Shown: positions 17,394-26,411 of the stretch, piece after piece
Layout: each line of letters starts with the position of its first letter
Numbering within the stretch: position 1 is the stretch's first letter
From: Novosphingobium sp. TH158
GTDB lineage: Bacteria > Pseudomonadota > Alphaproteobacteria > Sphingomonadales > Sphingomonadaceae
Assembly (NCBI RefSeq): GCF_002855555.1
Contig: NZ_PKRT01000001.1
Span: 1,888,001 to 1,952,000 of the forward strand
Reading direction: 5' to 3'
DNA length: 64,000 nt
Notes under the pieces: model-generated
The model's input: only the letters and a program-made list of their open reading frames with translations
Database searches by the model: none
What the model was told of the DNA's origin: nothing
Position numbers and translations under genes: made by a program

Positions 17394-18074
17394 TCAGCCC
17401 TTGGTGAAGCTTGGCTTGTAAAGGCCCGGGAACAGGCGCTTCAGCGCCGCCAGTTTGGGCACGTCCCAATAGGTGATGTAGGGATGCTGCGGATTCCTGG
17501 CCGCGAAGTCCTGATGCTCGGCTTCCGCGGCATAGAAGCCCTTCGATGGCTCGATCCGCGTGACGATCGGCGCGCGCCACAGGCCGGATGCGCGCAGCTG
17601 GGCAAGGTAGGCAGAAGCCACCAGCTTCTGTTCCGCGTTCTGCGGTACCAGTGCCGAGCGGTATTGCGTGCCGACATCCGGGCCCTGCCGGTTCAGCTGG
17701 GTCGGATCGGCGATGACGGAGAAGAATATCTGCAGCAACTGGTCGTAGCGGACCTGCGCGGGGTCATAAGTCACCCGCACGGATTCGGCGTGTCCGGTAT
17801 TGCTGTCCTTCACCCGGTCATAGGTTGCAGAGCTGCGGCTGCCGCCCTGATAACCGGAAACCGCACTGGTCACGCCCTTCACATGACTGAACACCGCCTC
17901 GGTTCCCCAGAAGCAGCCGCCCGAAAATACCGCGACTTTCAGGCCTGCCGGCTCAGCCGACTTGCGCGCGGCGGCAGGCGCATTGACTGCGCTGTCACGC
18001 GCAGAGGCCGCCACGCCCTGCTGGCAGGCGGAAAGGACCAGTAGAAGCGGGATAAGCGCGAGGCCGCGCTTCAT
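17394..18074 (-). CDS. msrA: Peptide-methionine (S)-S-oxide reductase, lipoprotein form
   Basis: MsrA reduces methionine-S-sulfoxide. The catalytic GCFWG is in VFSGGCFWGTEAVF. The protein also has a lipoprotein signal (MKRGLALIPLLLVLSACQQ, lipobox LSAC), placing it in the envelope like the MsrB at 159-653. The ATG at 18074 (226 aa) lies one base after the stop of a 46-codon membrane ORF, indicating translational coupling. The MsrA domain runs from about residue 58 to the end with the conserved GTQYRSAL and EAEHQDF. Confidence 0.94.
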   Translation of the reverse strand: MKRGLALIPLLLVLSACQQGVAASARDSAVNAPAAARKSAEPAGLKVAVFSGGCFWGTEAVFSHVKGVTSAVSGYQGGSRSSATYDRVKDSNTGHAESVRVTYDPAQVRYDQLLQIFFSVIADPTQLNRQGPDVGTQYRSALVPQNAEQKLVASAYLAQLRASGLWRAPIVTRIEPSKGFYAAEAEHQDFAARNPQHPYITYWDVPKLAALKRLFPGLYKPSFTKG

Positions 18075-18075
18075 C

Positions 18076-18216
18076 TCAGCGCGCCGGGGCAGCGATCGCG
18101 GAAGGAACCACACCGTTCGAAGGTTCGCCAGAGTCCATGGTCATGAACAGCGCCGCGCAGCCGACCAGGAAGCCGATGCCGAAAGAGCGCAGGAGGTCAG
18201 CCTTGAGGAACGACAT
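18076..18216 (-). CDS. Small single-span membrane protein (46 aa)
   Basis: Reading the minus strand from an ATG at 18216 gives a 46-residue ORF starting MSFLKADLLRSFGIGF, with one hydrophobic helix (about residues 11-27) and a Pro/Ala-rich tail, ending TGA one base before the msrA start (TGAGATG). Tight coupling to msrA and a sensible membrane topology support a real gene. No family recognised and no strong ribosome site is visible. Confidence 0.6.
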   Translation of the reverse strand: MSFLKADLLRSFGIGFLVGCAALFMTMDSGEPSNGVVPSAIAAPAR

Positions 18217-18345
18217 GTTACGATTCGCCCGAGTAGAAACGCGTGTTCGCCGAATGGGCGATCGCTGATTGCCAAGAAGTGAACTTTCGAGTCGCGCCAG
18301 CCAGCCTGCGGCAAACCGTTGGCGACCTGCGGCGAGTTGCCCGGC

Positions 18346-19935
18346 TCAGTGCCGGAAATGCCGCATTCCCGTGAACACCATCGCCAGGCCCGCTGCGTCT
18401 GCCGCGTCGATCACTTCCTGATCGCGCATCGAACCGCCGGGCTGGATCACCGCCGTTGCCCCCGCTTCGGCTGCGGCGAGCAGGCCATCGGCGAAGGGGA
18501 AGAAGGCATCGGAGGCCACGGCAGAGCCGACCGCGCGGCTCTGCGACCAGCCGTATTTTTCCGCCGCTTCCGCTGCCTTCATCGCAGCGATGCGGCTGGA
18601 ATCGCGACGGTTCATCTGGCCTGCGCCAATACCGGCGGTTACCCCGTCCTTGGCATAGACGATGGCGTTCGACTTGACGTGGCGGGCAACCGTCCAGGCG
18701 AACAGGCAGTCCTTGAGTTCCTGCGCGCTCGGCTGGCGCTTCGTCACGACCTTGAGATCCGCCTCGGTGATCGCGCCATTGTCACGCGTCTGGACCAGAA
18801 GCCCCCCGGTGATCGGCTTGACGGCAAGACCGCCCCGGCGTGGATCGGGCAGGTCGCCTGTCAGCAGCAGGCGCAGGTTCTTCTTTTTCGCGAAAGCCTC
18901 GATCGCCTCGTCGGTGGCCGAGGGCGCGACGACCACTTCGGTAAAGATCTCGCAGATCGCCCGGGCCGTTTCGCCATCGAGCTGGGCGTTCACGGCAACG
19001 ATGCCGCCAAATGCCGAGACCGAATCGCACTGCAACGCGCCGTTCCAGGCTTCCAGCAGGCTGGCGCCCTGCGCCACGCCGCAGGGGTTGGCGTGCTTGA
19101 CGATGACCACCGCCGGGTCCTGCCCCTTGAATTCGGCGCAGAGTTCGAGCGCGGCATCGGCGTCGTTGTAATTGTTGTACGACAGCTCCTTGCCCTGCAG
19201 CTGGCGAGCCTGGGCGATACCGTGCGAATGCGGCCCCCTGGGCAGGTAGAGCGCCGCCTTCTGGTGCGGATTCTCGCCATAGCGCAGCTCTTCCTTGCGC
19301 GTTGCCGTGATCGCCAGCATCTCGGGGAAAGTTTCGCCCTGGTCAGCGAAGGCAAACCACTGGCTGATCATCGCATCGTAGGCGGCGGTGGCGGCATAGG
19401 CCTTGCCCGCCATCTTGCGGCGGAAATCGTAGGAAGTCGCGCCATCCTTCGTCTCGAGCTCGGCCAGCAGCGTGGCATAGTCGGCCGGATCGGTGACGAT
19501 GGTCACATAGGCGTGGTTCTTCGCCGCCGAACGGACCATCGAGGGGCCGCCGATGTCGATATTCTCGATCACCTCGTCACGTTCCGCGCCCCGGGCAACG
19601 GTCGCCTCGAAGGGATAGAGGTTGACGACGACCAGATCGATCGCGCCGATCTCGTGATCGGCCATGGCCTTGGCGTGTTCGGCATTGTCGCGCACTGCCA
19701 GCAGGCCGCCATGGACTTTGGGGTGCAGCGTCTTGACGCGGCCGTCCATCATCTCGGGAAAGCCGGTGAGTTCGGAAATGTCCTTCACCGCAAGACCCGC
19801 CTCGCGCAGCGCCTTGGCCGTGCCGCCGGTAGAAACCAGTTCCACGCCGCGCGCACCAAGCGCCTGTCCCAGCTCCACGAGCCCGGCCTTGTCGGACACC
19901 GAAAGCAGCGCCCGGCGGATCGTCACGTCAGTCAT
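18346..19935 (-). CDS. purH: Bifunctional AICAR transformylase / IMP cyclohydrolase
   Basis: Last two steps of purine biosynthesis. The N-terminal MGS-like cyclohydrolase domain (residues about 1-150) contains [16 protein letters not shown] sequence and [12 protein letters not shown]. The C-terminal transformylase domain has the catalytic KHANPCG. 529 residues is the normal length. Eight bases separate its start from the stop of the heparinase-like gene, so rpe, that gene and purH probably form one transcript. Confidence 0.97.
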   Translation of the reverse strand: MTDVTIRRALLSVSDKAGLVELGQALGARGVELVSTGGTAKALREAGLAVKDISELTGFPEMMDGRVKTLHPKVHGGLLAVRDNAEHAKAMADHEIGAIDLVVVNLYPFEATVARGAERDEVIENIDIGGPSMVRSAAKNHAYVTIVTDPADYATLLAELETKDGATSYDFRRKMAGKAYAATAAYDAMISQWFAFADQGETFPEMLAITATRKEELRYGENPHQKAALYLPRGPHSHGIAQARQLQGKELSYNNYNDADAALELCAEFKGQDPAVVIVKHANPCGVAQGASLLEAWNGALQCDSVSAFGGIVAVNAQLDGETARAICEIFTEVVVAPSATDEAIEAFAKKKNLRLLLTGDLPDPRRGGLAVKPITGGLLVQTRDNGAITEADLKVVTKRQPSAQELKDCLFAWTVARHVKSNAIVYAKDGVTAGIGAGQMNRRDSSRIAAMKAAEAAEKYGWSQSRAVGSAVASDAFFPFADGLLAAAEAGATAVIQPGGSMRDQEVIDAADAAGLAMVFTGMRHFRH

Positions 19936-19943
19936 TGCGAAAA

Positions 19944-21848
19944 CTACCCCATTTTCTTCAGCAGCCAGGCGAAGTTTCGTCCGCCGCGCGAGGCGAGCCC
20001 CTGCACCACAAGCTGCTGGATGGCAACCGGGCGACCGTGATGGTCTGCCCAGAGCGAATCCTCGATCGAAACCTCGCCGCCGCCTGATCGGAATTGCCAG
20101 TAAGAACCGTCGGGCAAGGCAATGCCCGCACCCTGGCGATCTTCGGTCAGCCGCACTTCGACGTTGGGCCCAAGGTGGAAGCGGATGGCGAAGGCAACTT
20201 TTCCGCGCGATCCCTTGCCCTTGGCCGGAACCAGAAGGTCTTCCCCGCGCAGTTCGCTGCCATCGTCGCGCAGGATCAGGATGCGGCGATGGACCAGGCC
20301 ATAGCGCCCGGCATAGCCATCGTGGCTCGCCTCGATCCGGGTCGCACCCGATCCGCGTTCACCCTCGAGCGTGCGCCGTTCGACATCGACTTCGTTCACG
20401 CCGGAGCCGATTTTCCCGCCGATCAGCACGGCGGTTGAGTTCGAATCGTCCAGGACGAGTGTTGAATGGGCCGCCGTGGCGCGCAGGCCGGCGTCGAGTC
20501 GCGCGGGAATCAGTCCACCCGCCGCCGCTGCGCCGCCGCAATTGACGATGATTCGCTGTCCGGCGTGGCTCAGTTCGAAGGCAAGGGTCGATGCGCAGCC
20601 GTGGCGCGAATGGCGCGACAGCGGGGGCGGCGCGGTATCGAACTGCAAGACCGACTTTCCGGCCACGACCCGCTGGTAGCCCCATTGCCGCACGTCGCGC
20701 AGCGGCCGGGTACGCGCGCCGCTTGCCTCGATCAGGCGCGAAAGCTGTTCGGCGCCGATTGCCCAGCCGCCTTGCCACGAACCCAGCGAACCATCGCCGT
20801 GCGTCAGCGCCAGAAGCGGCGGCACCAGCATGGATTGCATCGCGGCAATCGCCTCGGGCGGTTCGCGCTTCACGGCCTTGTAGCAGGCGCCCAGCCGCAC
20901 GAGCAGTTCGATCGCTTCGATCTGGCACAGCGGGCTGCGCGAAAGCACGCCGCCATCGTCACCCACCATCTCGCCGATGGCACGGACCATGCCGGCCTCG
21001 CCGAACAGGCGCCGCGGCTTGCCATCCGAAAGCAGCAGGCCGGCCGCCGTGATGGCGCACCAGCCGGCGAAACGGGCAAGCAGATCCTCTCCGCGCTCGA
21101 CATGGCGGTCAAGCCAGCGGGCGTGGCCAGTGATCGCGGCCATGGCCCGCGCACGGCTGGCCTTGTCGCCGGACAGGACGAGGGGCGCGTGGACGAGCCA
21201 GGAAAGCAGGCGGGTTCCAGCGCTGTCCACTGTCCAGAGGCCGGCCTTCGCAGGCCGCTTCGGTTCCTTGGGGTTGGCCGTTAGCCAGGCCTCCATGATG
21301 CGCTCGGCCACGGGCAGGCACTGCTCACGCGGGGCGGCCGCTTCAAGATCCGCCAGCCAGGCGAAGGAGTGGACATAGCGCTCCATCGGCGGAGCCATGC
21401 GGGCAATGCCGCCGAAATCGGCCTGCGAGATCGGCAGCTTCACGCCGTGCAGCAGGAAATGGCCTGCGCGCAGCGCGGTGCCCGCCACCTTGTCGCCGGC
21501 CAGGGGATCTTCCGCCGAGGCCAGCAGCCGCTCGCGCGCAGGCTTGGCAAAGGGCCGGGCGAGTGCGGAACCGGGGACACCCAGCTTGTAGGCAAAGCGC
21601 AGGAACCGCTCACCCGTGCTCAGCCGGGGTGGTGCAAAGTCTGCCAGCGCGAGCATGCGGCCGGGCGCAATGACCGAATCGGGCCTTTCGACTGCCTCTT
21701 CGCCTTCTGCCTCAGGGGCCGACTTGCCGATCACCAGATCCTCCCGCACCCCTTGCCGCAGCGGAATGGCGCTGCGCGGTTCCGCCAGCACTTCATCGTC
21801 CGCCTCGCCACCGGCCGCAAGCGGCGCATCGTGAAGAGGCGCTTCCAC
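19944..21848 (-). CDS. Heparinase II/III-family protein
   Basis: 634 residues. The C-terminal half carries the family's beta-sandwich with [14 protein letters not shown], the conserved strand pair of heparinase II/III-like lyases that cleave uronic-acid polysaccharides; the N-terminal half is an alpha/alpha toroid. No signal peptide is evident. The GTG at 21848 follows GGGGTAGG and lies five bases after the rpe stop, so I prefer it over earlier starts inside rpe. Location between purH and rpe suggests a conserved housekeeping context rather than a polysaccharide-utilisation locus; substrate unknown. Confidence 0.85.
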   Translation of the reverse strand: MEAPLHDAPLAAGGEADDEVLAEPRSAIPLRQGVREDLVIGKSAPEAEGEEAVERPDSVIAPGRMLALADFAPPRLSTGERFLRFAYKLGVPGSALARPFAKPARERLLASAEDPLAGDKVAGTALRAGHFLLHGVKLPISQADFGGIARMAPPMERYVHSFAWLADLEAAAPREQCLPVAERIMEAWLTANPKEPKRPAKAGLWTVDSAGTRLLSWLVHAPLVLSGDKASRARAMAAITGHARWLDRHVERGEDLLARFAGWCAITAAGLLLSDGKPRRLFGEAGMVRAIGEMVGDDGGVLSRSPLCQIEAIELLVRLGACYKAVKREPPEAIAAMQSMLVPPLLALTHGDGSLGSWQGGWAIGAEQLSRLIEASGARTRPLRDVRQWGYQRVVAGKSVLQFDTAPPPLSRHSRHGCASTLAFELSHAGQRIIVNCGGAAAAGGLIPARLDAGLRATAAHSTLVLDDSNSTAVLIGGKIGSGVNEVDVERRTLEGERGSGATRIEASHDGYAGRYGLVHRRILILRDDGSELRGEDLLVPAKGKGSRGKVAFAIRFHLGPNVEVRLTEDRQGAGIALPDGSYWQFRSGGGEVSIEDSLWADHHGRPVAIQQLVVQGLASRGGRNFAWLLKKMG

Positions 21849-21853
21849 CGCGC

Positions 21854-22516
21854 CTACCCCTTGCCCTTCAGTGCGGCGATGTTGGCCGCATAGCAATCCG
21901 GGCCGCCCTTGAAGGTGGCCGTGCCGGCAACCAGCACGTCGGCACCGGCGGAAACGCACAGCGGCGCTGTGCCCGCATCGACACCGCCGTCAACTTCCAG
22001 CCGGATATCGCGGCCGGACTTGTCGATCATCTTGCGCACGGCCTCGATCTTGCGAAGCTGGCTGGAAATGAAGCTCTGCCCGCCGAACCCGGGGTTGACG
22101 CTCATCACCAGGACAAGGTCGATCTCGTCGATCAGGTAGTCCAGCATCTTGGCGGGCGTCGCCGGATTGAGCGAAATGCCCGCCTTCTTGCCCAAGGACT
22201 TGATCAGCTGCACCGTGCGATGGACGTGCGGACCCGCCTCAGGATGGACGGTGATGATATCCGCCCCGGCATCGGCAAAGGCCTGAATGTAGGCATCGAC
22301 CGGCGAGATCATCAGGTGGACGTCAAACGGCTTGGCCGTATGCGGGCGCAGGGCCTTCACCACCATCGGTCCGATCGTGATATTGGGCACGAAATGACCG
22401 TCCATGACGTCAACATGGATCCAGTCCGCGCCCGCTGCGTCGATTGCGCGAACTTCTTCACCGAGCCGGGAAAAATCAGCCGAGAGAATCGAGGGGGATA
22501 TCAGGGGAGCAGCCAT
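21854..22516 (-). CDS. rpe: Ribulose-phosphate 3-epimerase
   Basis: Interconverts ribulose 5-phosphate and xylulose 5-phosphate. It is a 220-residue TIM barrel with the family signature [32 protein letters not shown] and EVDGGV, covering metal and phosphate sites. The ATG at 22516 is chosen because [15 protein letters not shown] is the usual N-terminus. It is first in a leftward set with the heparinase-like gene and purH, and divergent to the RiPP cluster. Confidence 0.96.
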   Translation of the reverse strand: MAAPLISPSILSADFSRLGEEVRAIDAAGADWIHVDVMDGHFVPNITIGPMVVKALRPHTAKPFDVHLMISPVDAYIQAFADAGADIITVHPEAGPHVHRTVQLIKSLGKKAGISLNPATPAKMLDYLIDEIDLVLVMSVNPGFGGQSFISSQLRKIEAVRKMIDKSGRDIRLEVDGGVDAGTAPLCVSAGADVLVAGTATFKGGPDCYAANIAALKGKG

Positions 22517-22665
22517 TGTGCCTATTGGCCTTAACCCTATATCGAGTGCCGACAAGCGAGCTGCAGTGCTTTTCCACACAACATATACGGTTCAACGCCC
22601 TAGCGATTCAATTCATCGCAAAGCCCGCCATTGACCCTGCCCCGGCAAGCCGCAAGAACGCTGCC

Positions 22666-23529
22666 GTGACCAGCCCCGCCCCTTCCGACCCCGTTGCCCT
22701 GATGCGCCGCGAAATGCGCGTGCGGCTTGGCGAGGTCGGCGAATGGCTGGGCGACCTGCGCATCGAGCCGGGAACCTGGAACCTGCGCGGCGAAGAATTT
22801 TTGCTGCGCATGCCCAGCATCGGCTTCCGCTATCGTCGCGGCGAAGGGGTTACCATCGAACGCAGGCCCGGCGCGCGGCTTTCGGAAGAGCGCCTGTTCC
22901 TGTTCGGCACGGTCTATGCCGCCGTTGCCTGCATCAACGGCCTTTATCCCATCCATGCCTCGGCCGTTGCCTGGGACGGCGGCGTCCATGCCTTTGCCGG
23001 ACCATCCGGGGCCGGCAAGTCGACACTGGTGACCGCGCTGGGAACGCGCGGCTTTCCGATGTTCTGCGACGATACGCTGATCCTCGACCTGTCCGATCCC
23101 GACCGCCCGCTCGCCCTGCCCGGGCACAAGCGCCTGAAGCTGACGGCAGAGGCGCTGCGGCTGACCGGAGCCCGGCCGCAAGAGCAGGTCGATGCCGCGG
23201 TCGAGAAGTTCTACGCCGTGCCGCCCGGCGGCGATTGCGCCGAGCCGCTGCCGCTGCGCCAGCTGATCTTCCTTGAAGACGGGGCGGACCTCGCTGGCAG
23301 CCCGATCACCGGGGGCGAGAAGATCGCCCGCCTGACCGACGACCATTACACCTTCGAAATCTACGACCTTGCCAATCGGCCCGATCCCGCCCGCCGCTTT
23401 GCCCTGCAGGCCCGGCTGGCGCGGCAGGTTGCCATGGCGCGGCTCGTGCGCCCGCGTGACGCGGCACGGTTCGCCCAATCCGTTGAACTTGCAGCAAAGC
23501 TGGTTTGCAGCCATAGCCTGCCGACATGA
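22666..23529 (+). CDS. HPr-kinase-like protein of a lasso-type RiPP cluster (K)
   Basis: About 287 residues from a GTG at 22666 (an ATG at 22702 is the alternative). The kinase region has HASAVAWDG, a P-loop GPSGAGKST (112-120) and FCDDTLIL, the layout of HPr kinase/phosphorylase C-terminal domains. Homologues in lasso clusters (PadeK, ThcoK, SyanK) phosphorylate the C-terminal Ser of the precursor peptide. The precursor encoded at 24328 ends in Ser, which fits. Its stop overlaps the PqqD-like start by four bases (ATGA). No promoter could be picked out in 22517-22665. Confidence 0.85.
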   Translation: MTSPAPSDPVALMRREMRVRLGEVGEWLGDLRIEPGTWNLRGEEFLLRMPSIGFRYRRGEGVTIERRPGARLSEERLFLFGTVYAAVACINGLYPIHASAVAWDGGVHAFAGPSGAGKSTLVTALGTRGFPMFCDDTLILDLSDPDRPLALPGHKRLKLTAEALRLTGARPQEQVDAAVEKFYAVPPGGDCAEPLPLRQLIFLEDGADLAGSPITGGEKIARLTDDHYTFEIYDLANRPDPARRFALQARLARQVAMARLVRPRDAARFAQSVELAAKLVCSHSLPT

Positions 23530-23798
23530 CAGGGCTGATCGTCAAGTTTCCCGACCGTTTCGTCGAGACCGCCATCGACGATGAAACCGTTGTCATGGAC
23601 CTTGACAGCGCAGAGTTCTTTTCGCTCAACGAAACGGCGGGCGCCGTGTGGCGGGCGATCGACGGATCGCGGGATCGCGATGCCCTGATAGCCGCCATTG
23701 CCGGGGATTATGGCGAGACTGCCGAGGCGATCGCCGCGGATGTCGATGCAATCCTGGCCCAGTTCACGCGGGCCGGCTTCATTGGCAACAGTGCCTGA
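23526..23798 (+). CDS. PqqD-like RiPP recognition element protein (B1)
   Basis: A 90-residue PqqD-fold protein: three beta strands at the start (VKFPDRFVETAIDDETVVMDLDSAEFF), then SLNETAGAVWRAIDG and two helices, the usual stand-alone RRE architecture. Such proteins bind the leader of a ribosomal peptide and deliver it to the protease and cyclase. The gene overlaps the kinase by 4 bases and the B2 gene by 8, so all are translated from one message. Confidence 0.9.
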   Translation: MTGLIVKFPDRFVETAIDDETVVMDLDSAEFFSLNETAGAVWRAIDGSRDRDALIAAIAGDYGETAEAIAADVDAILAQFTRAGFIGNSA

Positions 23799-24252
23799 AA
23801 AGCGCCGCCGCGGGCCTGTCCGCAGCCGCCTCGAAACGCTGGAGGCGGCCCTGTTTCTGACAATGGCGCGGCTGCTGATCGGCGCGGTGCGCTTTGAACG
23901 CTGGCGGAAATGGCTGGGCGATCCGGCGCAACAGGCCTGCCGTGAACAGCCGCAATGGATCGATGCCTACTGTGCCAAGGTGGTGATGCGGGCGGTAAGC
24001 CACCTGCCTTTTGACTGCGCGTGCCTGCCGCAGGCCATGGCGCTGCACTGGATGCTGCGCCGCCGTGGCCGCGCGGCCGATCTTGTCATCGCCACCCTGG
24101 GCGCGCCCCAGCGCGGCACGCATGACGACCTGCATGCCTGGGTGGAAAAAGGCGGGCAGATGCTGATCGGAATGACAACTGATCCGTTGCATCCGGTAAT
24201 TCGTTTACGCTTTCCCGAATTCGAACAGGCGGCAAGTGCAGTGCAGCAATAA
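23791..24252 (+). CDS. Transglutaminase-like leader peptidase of a lasso-type cluster (B2)
   Basis: From a GTG at 23791, 153 residues. The fold is the bacterial transglutaminase-like cysteine protease used in lasso peptide maturation. The catalytic Cys78 sits in DCACLPQAMALHWMLRRRG, and His115 is in DLHAWVE. The segment RSRLETLEAALFLTMARLLI at the start is the amphipathic N-terminus typical of B2 proteins. It removes the leader together with the PqqD-like B1 protein. Start inferred from overlap with B1; no clear ribosome site. Confidence 0.88.
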   Translation: MPEKRRRGPVRSRLETLEAALFLTMARLLIGAVRFERWRKWLGDPAQQACREQPQWIDAYCAKVVMRAVSHLPFDCACLPQAMALHWMLRRRGRAADLVIATLGAPQRGTHDDLHAWVEKGGQMLIGMTTDPLHPVIRLRFPEFEQAASAVQQ

Positions 24253-24327
24253 AGCTCTGGCGGCGGGGCAACTAATGGTTTATTCTTAGTCTTCACGCGT
24301 GCGTTAAAGTTTCCGACGGAGTTCCAA

Positions 24328-24483
24328 ATGCCGGCCACGAGCAAGAAGAAGATCTGGACCAAGCCCACGATGTCCACCATCGGCCGCATCGGCGATGTGA
24401 AGGGCCTTGCTCAACCGGCAGTCAACCAGAACAACGGCGGCAGCGCCTGCACGGTCGGTTCGCCGAGCTGCGCCTTTTCCTGA
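24328..24483 (+). CDS. Candidate lasso-type RiPP precursor peptide (A), 51 aa
   Basis: A 51-codon ORF between B2 and the cyclase, with ACGGAG six bases before the ATG. The leader is basic (KKK at 6-8) and carries W10-xx-P13-x-M15-xxx-G19, the lasso leader pattern Y/WxxPxLxxxG that binds the PqqD-like protein. The C-terminal half is Asn/Gly/Ser-rich with NQNNGG (33-38), Cys41, Cys48 and a terminal Ser51. The only acidic residue is Asp23, so no Asp/Glu stands at ring position 7, 8 or 9 of any core starting near 26-30; the usual leader Thr(-2) is also missing in those registers. Cleavage after Met15 would give Thr14 at -2 and Asp23 at core position 8, but with a very short leader. Identity rests on position, leader motif and terminal Ser. 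Confidence 0.8.
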   Translation: MPATSKKKIWTKPTMSTIGRIGDVKGLAQPAVNQNNGGSACTVGSPSCAFS

Positions 24484-24505
24484 TAGGGCGCACCAAATTA
24501 CCTGA

Positions 24506-26401
24506 ATGATCGGCGCGGGAATCCGCTGGGCGGCCAATTCGTGGTTGGACGCATCCCGGATCGCGCCCTCGCTTGGCCTGTTTGCCGGCCATCCGGCCGC
24601 ATCCGAAACCCGTGACGGGCTGACGCTGTCCAGGCTGGCGCGCCCGCGCGGCCCCTCGCCGCGCGGCTGGCGCGCGGTGCGCTCGCCCGCTGGCAATCCC
24701 GTGCTCATCTGCGGCTGGATCGACAATTGCGATCGGATCGCGGCGGACCTGGGCGTCGACCGCGCCTCGCCGCAGGGCCAGGACGAGGAATATCTCTACG
24801 GCGCGGCTTTCGACCGCTGGGGTGACGGTGCCGAAGCCCGGATCAGCGGCCTTTACGCCAGCATCATCGCCCTGCCCGATGGCCGGCTGCGGCTGGCCAG
24901 GAGCCCGCTGGGTGCCTACCCCCTGTTCTATGCCCACACGCCGACAGGTGCTGTCGCCTGCTCGATTCCCCGGCCCGTCTTCGCGGCCGGCTGGCCGCAA
25001 AAGCTGCGTTCCGATGCCCTCCTGTCGCAGCTTGCCTTCGAACTTGAAGATGACAAGGCGGCAAGCGCCTATGACGGGCTGATGCAGGTGCCGGAAGGAT
25101 CCGTCGCCTACCTGTCACCCGCAGGTGTCACCTGCCGCCGCTGGTATGATATCACCGCCATCCCGCCGACCCGGTTTGCGCGCGACGAGGACTATGTCGA
25201 GCAGGCCAACGCCTTGCTGGCGGAATCGGTGGGCCATGCGCTTGCTGCTGCACGCAAGCCTGCGGTTTCGCTTTCAGGCGGGCTCGACTCGAGCATCGCC
25301 ACTGCAGAGATCGTGCGCCAGCTGCCTGCCGGCCAGCGCCTGCCAAGCTTCACCTTCCACCCGCCGGATGACTGGCAGGGGAACGTGCCGCCAACCAATT
25401 TCGCCGACGAGCGCGAGTACGTGCGCGCCTTTGTCGCACAGTATCCGCAGATCGACCCGCACTTCATCGACAACCGGGGCATCGGTTTCGACCACAAGGC
25501 GCGCGAATTCTTCCTGGCAACAAGCACGGCCTATCCGGCCCAGACCGTGGGCGCCACGCATCACGGCGTGTGGCAGGCCGCCGCCGATGCGGGTGTCGAC
25601 TGGCTGCTGACCGCGGCTGACGGCAATGCCACGATCAGCAATTCCGCCCCCTGGGCCTACAGCGAGTTCCTGCTGCGCGGCCGCTGGCGCGAGCTTTGGC
25701 GCATGGCGGCGAACCGGCCCGGCGACCATCGCAGTGTGCCTCGCCGTATCCTTGCCATGGGCCTGGTTCCCTTGCTGCCGCCTCGGATGAGGGCTGCCGT
25801 CCGCCAGTTCGTCCACCGCAACGATGACACGGCGCACTTCGGCAACCCCCTTTTGCGCGAGGGCCCCGCGCAGGGCCGCAAGGATTCGATTGTCGGCGGG
25901 CCCGAAGCGAGCAGCCGCCGGCAATGGCTCGCCATGCTGGAGGCACGTTGCGGCATCGGTGCGGAAATGGGCCACGGCTATGAACAGATATTCGGCCTGC
26001 GCTGCCGTGACGTGACGCATTACCGTCCGCTGCTGGAATTCTGCTTCAGCCTGCCGACCGATCAGTTCGTCCGCAACGGGCAAACCCGCTGGCTCGCGCG
26101 GCGCATGGCCGTGGGCCGCCTGCCCGAAGCACAGCGGCTGGAACGGCGCAACGCCATGCAGAATGCCGACTGGTATGCCCGGCTCACCCCGCGCCTTGGC
26201 GAACTGCGCGAGATGATCGGCGATATCGAGCGCGATCCGGAACTCGCCGGCCTGATCGATACTGCCCGCGCCAGGGCTCTCGTCGACAACTGGCCGCAAA
26301 GCGATCCGGGCTACGGCAAGCTGGCGACCCACCTGCGCTTTGCCCTGCCGTCGACCCTGCTGATGGCGCAGTTCGTGCGCCATGTCAGCGGTCGAAACTG
26401 A
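24506..26401 (+). CDS. Asparagine-synthetase-like macrolactam synthetase of a lasso-type cluster (C)
   Basis: 631 residues homologous in layout to asparagine synthetase B. The C-terminal ATP-pyrophosphatase domain has SLSGGLDSS (255-263). The N-terminal Ntn-hydrolase half lacks the Cys2 nucleophile (the protein starts MIGAGIRW), so it does not use glutamine; this is normal for lasso cyclases, which adenylate an Asp/Glu side chain and close a macrolactam. It lies 22 bases after the precursor stop. Because the precursor core has no acidic side chain in the usual place, the acceptor used by this enzyme is an open question. Confidence 0.9.
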   Translation: MIGAGIRWAANSWLDASRIAPSLGLFAGHPAASETRDGLTLSRLARPRGPSPRGWRAVRSPAGNPVLICGWIDNCDRIAADLGVDRASPQGQDEEYLYGAAFDRWGDGAEARISGLYASIIALPDGRLRLARSPLGAYPLFYAHTPTGAVACSIPRPVFAAGWPQKLRSDALLSQLAFELEDDKAASAYDGLMQVPEGSVAYLSPAGVTCRRWYDITAIPPTRFARDEDYVEQANALLAESVGHALAAARKPAVSLSGGLDSSIATAEIVRQLPAGQRLPSFTFHPPDDWQGNVPPTNFADEREYVRAFVAQYPQIDPHFIDNRGIGFDHKAREFFLATSTAYPAQTVGATHHGVWQAAADAGVDWLLTAADGNATISNSAPWAYSEFLLRGRWRELWRMAANRPGDHRSVPRRILAMGLVPLLPPRMRAAVRQFVHRNDDTAHFGNPLLREGPAQGRKDSIVGGPEASSRRQWLAMLEARCGIGAEMGHGYEQIFGLRCRDVTHYRPLLEFCFSLPTDQFVRNGQTRWLARRMAVGRLPEAQRLERRNAMQNADWYARLTPRLGELREMIGDIERDPELAGLIDTARARALVDNWPQSDPGYGKLATHLRFALPSTLLMAQFVRHVSGRN

Positions 26402-26411
26402 GGGGTCGCGC

